Origin: Nemertoderma westbladi
Lineage: Eukaryota; Xenacoelomorpha; Nemertodermatida; Nemertodermatidae
NCBI GenBank assembly: GCA_032718475.1
Contig: JAUCBJ010007755.1
Span: 1-32,962 of the forward strand
Length of the DNA: 32,962 bases
Direction: 5' to 3'
The position numbers were made by a program, and so were the translations under genes. Shown here one piece after another: positions 29,252 to 32,962 of the stretch. How positions within the stretch are numbered: position 1 is the stretch's first letter; each line of letters opens with the position of its first letter. The notes under the pieces are model-generated. The model worked only from the letters and a program-made list of their open reading frames with translations. It was not told where the DNA came from and ran no database searches.

Positions 29252-30109
29252 TGATCTATAAGCTGTGGAGGCTACATACTGCGCATTAGTCTATAGATGG
29301 CGGCCCTTTTGTGTGGATTTAAAAATTATATTAAAAATATATACATCTTATGGAATGCAACATGGCGAGTCTCGTGGTATATTTACTTTTTCACGAGATA
29401 CTTAAATAAGCCCATACCAACGTCATATTCCTGTGTTTTCACTCAACATTATCCATTCAAGATGGCGTCCATTCATTTCAATATACAATCTCCCTTCTCA
29501 TTAACTTATGTTAATGAGTTCTGTACTTCACCTTATGTGACTGCTTCAGGCATTGCGTTGTTGCCTCTCTCGCCATCTAATATTATTGCATTGATATTAT
29601 AGGCTGACCGTATGGCGGTTAGGTTTATGGTTGGGTTTGTGATAACACACTTGTGTTTAGCATGTTGGTTAATGCATACTGTATGTATGTTTTATTTATT
29701 TATTTTGTTTCTGCTTTGAAGGCCCTATATAAGTGCCTAGTACGAAAGCAATAAACCCTCTATCATCGCGGATTGGTCTCCTTCAATCCACCCGGTCACA
29801 CTCTCAGCAACAGGCCCTGATTAAGGGCCTGATTAAGGATTAACTTCTGTACATAAAAACTAAATAATAGAGCTAACACAGTACATATAGGTTTCCCGCC
29901 AAAGTTTATTTCAAACCCTCCAACCGTTTTGTATCTACCCCCCCCCCCCCCCCCCTCCCCCCATACAAAACATTATTGTTCCAATTCCGAACCGAGTTTG
30001 TTTCATCCGCCATACATAGAGTATCCTTGTTTCATGGTACTGGGTACTGACGCTTTCCAAGTATTCATGGGAAGCGTTTCATAAACAGAGGATGTCAGAA
30101 ACCAACGGT

Positions 30110-31985
30110 CTACTTTATTTCATTACTTATTCGCGTAACCAACGTTTGTATCTCTTTAGTTAACGGCCCAACTACCCCGATGTATTTCTCAATTTCTTCC
30201 GTTTTTTTGGCTCCTTTTATTATCTCGTCAACTTCCCATATATTAATATGATTTATCTGATCGCTTTGGTTTAAATTAATTTTAAGAATCGTGCCCTTTA
30301 GATAACCAACCAGTAAATAACTTGAGTCAGGCTGGAAGGCAATCGACCAAAACCAGTTCCATTCCCCGCTCGGCCGACCCCTAAACTCCTTTATCTCTCT
30401 TCCACCGTCGTCCCCATCGAGCACCCTTATATAAGATACCCCGTCCAGATACCACCCTCGCACAGCAACCCTCCCACCCTGGGGTTCCCATTTAACCTGC
30501 ATCCCCCATTTCTTCTGTCCCCATATCTCCTCGCCAGTTTCAAATGAAACACATTTAGTAAATTCGTATCCCAATACTATCAGTTTCGTACAATCTGAAT
30601 TAAATGCAATCGAATATACTTTATCCTGCGGAGCCCAAGGGAAATTAAAAATAATATTTTTTTTTGCTAAATCGTGCGAACGACTTACTAAGTCGTTCGA
30701 ATGATCATACTACTATGTCGTGCGATGACTTCAATAATTCGTGCGAACGACTTACTACAGTAAGTCGTGCAAACAACTTAAACTAACTCCGTGCGAATGA
30801 CCTTACTATGTCGTGCAACGACTTAAGGCTTACTATCAAAATCGTGCGAGCGACTTACTAACTATACTTCGATTAAACAGTGCTGTTATATGAGTGGTAA
30901 ATACATTAGCGGGTTTTTCAATTCAATATACAATAATGTAGTTAGAAACGGTTAACTCAAATCGGTCTGCAGTCTACCACTAGAGGGCGAAATGTCTGAA
31001 ATTGAAATCCTTGACCCATTATCTTATTGATACCATTGATCCATTCAAGCTGAAACTGTCTACCACATTACGTACAGTATATATGGAAAACGACAATTTG
31101 GCCCTGTATTGAACTGTTTGATAACGCTCGCCTATTTTATGGCTCGCCCCACAGATGTCATTTATAACAAGACGTTACAATGACTAATCACAATGACTAT
31201 ATTTTCAATGTTAAGTATTCATTAAATGTGCTACATAGATGAGACTATATATAGGCAATTTTTTAGTGATAATTAAAAGTGAATGAAATTTTGTAAAAAA
31301 AAATTATAACAAGACGTCATATTTAACCAATTAGATTAGAAATAGTGAGTCCTTCGCACAACTTAGCAAAAATATTCTTTTAATGTCCCTTTAAGGGCTC
31401 CGTATTATCCTCTTGTTCTAAAAGCAACTTTATAAGTTCTCCTTTAATGTTCCAATGCTTGACGCTTCCATCATCAGAGCTGCTTACTAACTCTGTCCCT
31501 ATATTGTTAAAGATCACGTTTGTTACGCAATCGCTATGGGCGGCCCAAGTAAAATGCGTAAATGAATTATCAGATATATTAATTAAGGAGATTGTTCCAT
31601 CTTCGCACCCGCTCGCGATTACATTGCTGTCCACGGGACTGAATTGCAATGTCCGACCTCGTAGTATTGGCGTCTCCGAGTTGATTCTCAGTTCGTCCTC
31701 AGCAATGTGGAGTAAAAGTTCATTTATTTCAACATCCCAGACATTTATTCCCCCACCGAACCGACTTCTTACAGACCCAGCTACCCACTTTGACGCAGGA
31801 GACACCGCGCAGCTGTCAATATGCCGGTTATCGGTGTCTTTAAGTCGATTAATAATCCCGAGATTCGTCGCGTCACAGATAACGGCTCCATCGGAACCGC
31901 AGTAAATAAATCGAACCCCGTCCGGGAAATATTCCAAGTCGCACAATCTCACGACCTTTATGGGAATGTTTGGAGACTCTGCCAT
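30110..31985 (-). pseudogene. WD40 gene split by a MITE, copy 9
   Basis: It has the same amino-acid variants as copy 5 in both halves (DTDN, SKW, CED, LLLE). It belongs to the 3.6-kb segmental duplication. Both halves are open and are separated by the MITE at 30628-31403. Confidence 0.75.
30628..31403. mobile_element. MITE, full-length copy in WD40 copy 9
   Basis: Identical by eye to 21821-22596, with target sites TTTATCCT and ATTATCCT on the two sides. Confidence 0.8.
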
Positions 31986-32962
31986 TGATCTATAAGCTGT
32001 GGAGGCTACATACTGCGCATTAGTCTATAGATGGCGGCCCTTTTGTGTGGATTTAAAGTGTTTTTATTTAGTGAGTAAACATAACTAAATTAAATAGTTG
32101 TAGCCTACTTTTTGTTACATAATGTACGACAGTATAGTACAGTCCAACATGCCTTACTATAAAACCAGAAACACCTATAACTACTACTACTACTACTATT
32201 GGCAACCTACATTGTAGCTGCATTATATATATTAAATATATATTATAAATGCTGTGCCAGCTTGTCGACAAAATTCCCTATCCACAACTCCCTATCACCC
32301 AACACATTTGCTAGATCATCCGCATCTTCAAGGCCAGTGTCCTTTAAGATGCGTCTCAAGAAAGTCATGGGCTGTCCACCATGCTTATTCACTCCAAAGC
32401 ACAAAGTTCTGCACTGGCTGGACCTCACGGTGAAGCGGAGACGGCGCCGTTCAAGAGTAAAGCTAGCGGAGACTAATGAAAAACCTCCGATGTCTAAGGA
32501 CATGCGAAGGACAAAATAACCACAATTATGAATAACAATGGTGCAAGTGGAACTAGAACAATTGCCCCCTTAGGGCAATTGCCTCCCGGACAATTGCACT
32601 CCGGGCAATTGATTACAGATTGCAGATTACATGACAAGCAGATTACAGATTGCAGATTACATGACAATTATTGTGTCCATAATTAATTAATTATAATTAA
32701 TAAAAAATTCGTAATATCGCGCCGACAGCTATGGCATATCAACCTGGTAGAAACTCGTCCCTCAGTGTGTCTGAGTGGCAGTAGCGGCCTTGTATAAGCT
32801 TCTTCAGTAGAGTGACCTAAAAATATAAAAATAATAAGTTTACATATAGATCAATAATTATTAGTACAAACAAATACAAATACTATAATATTGAATGAAA
32901 TAATATTGTTTCATGTTTAACGCATTTTAATATTTATTACAATAAACTGGAATAACTTATCT

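Larger units (their letters stand above)
29321..32962. repeat. Segmental duplication of 20515-24155, running off the window
   Basis: From AAATTATATTAAAAATATAT onward the sequence follows 20515-24155 at an offset of 8806, then 8807 after one extra base in the poly-C run. No other difference was seen by eye. It includes part of the GC-rich unit, the LTR-like block (29638-29812), the poly-C module, the complete split WD40 gene, the LINE fragment (32180-32549), the minisatellite end (32550-32610) and the alternative flank to the window edge. Confidence 0.88.

Overview
The window is animal nuclear DNA, probably from an invertebrate. The evidence is a LINE retrotransposon, MITE-like DNA transposons, LTR-like and tRNA-derived pieces, microsatellites, polyadenylation signals, and no operons or ribosome binding sites. 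I cannot name the species. The sequence falls into two very different parts.

Part one (about 1-6340) is a compact virus-like cassette, all on the minus strand. In transcription order it holds three genes: a 348-aa unrecognised protein (5292-6338) that looks like four beta-beta-beta-alpha modules plus a basic tail; an intact 1341-aa protein-primed family B DNA polymerase (695-4720) of the kind found in Polintons/Mavericks, adintoviruses and bidnaviruses; and a 181-aa protein (172-717) whose start overlaps the end of the polymerase gene by 23 bases and which reads as a stripped-down TATA-binding protein (TBP). The TBP call rests on two direct repeats and on all four phenylalanines that TBP uses to kink DNA. 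The 571 bases upstream of the polymerase carry two (TA)n tracts and five imperfect copies of a 33-base motif built around an octamer-like core. No capsid, integrase, ATPase or protease gene is visible. The element may continue to the left of base 1. Polymerase, own TBP and a possible single-strand-binding protein together would be a replication and transcription module; this is the most unusual content of the window.

Part two (about 6340-32962) is a repeat thicket. A 95-bp tandem repeat and an LTR/promoter-like block (6857-7466) are followed by a 5'-truncated LINE (7801-9168) with a 22-bp target duplication and a (TAG)n tail. From 9.5 kb on, one chimeric unit recurs. It consists of a minus-strand WD40 gene split by a ~0.8-kb MITE-like element, its flanks, a LINE fragment, an element with inverted minisatellite ends, and a GC-rich promoter-like block. 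Removing the MITE and one copy of its target duplication leaves one continuous WD40 reading frame of about 363 codons. All split copies share that single insertion, so it came before the amplification.

The amplification is recent: two 2231-bp units in tandem (17716-19946, 19953-22183), two ~1.87-kb units in tandem (22978-24850, 24851-26716), and a >3.6-kb segment (20515-24155) repeated at 29321 to the window end. The copies look almost identical by eye. They are either very young duplications or partly an assembly artefact; read depth would decide.
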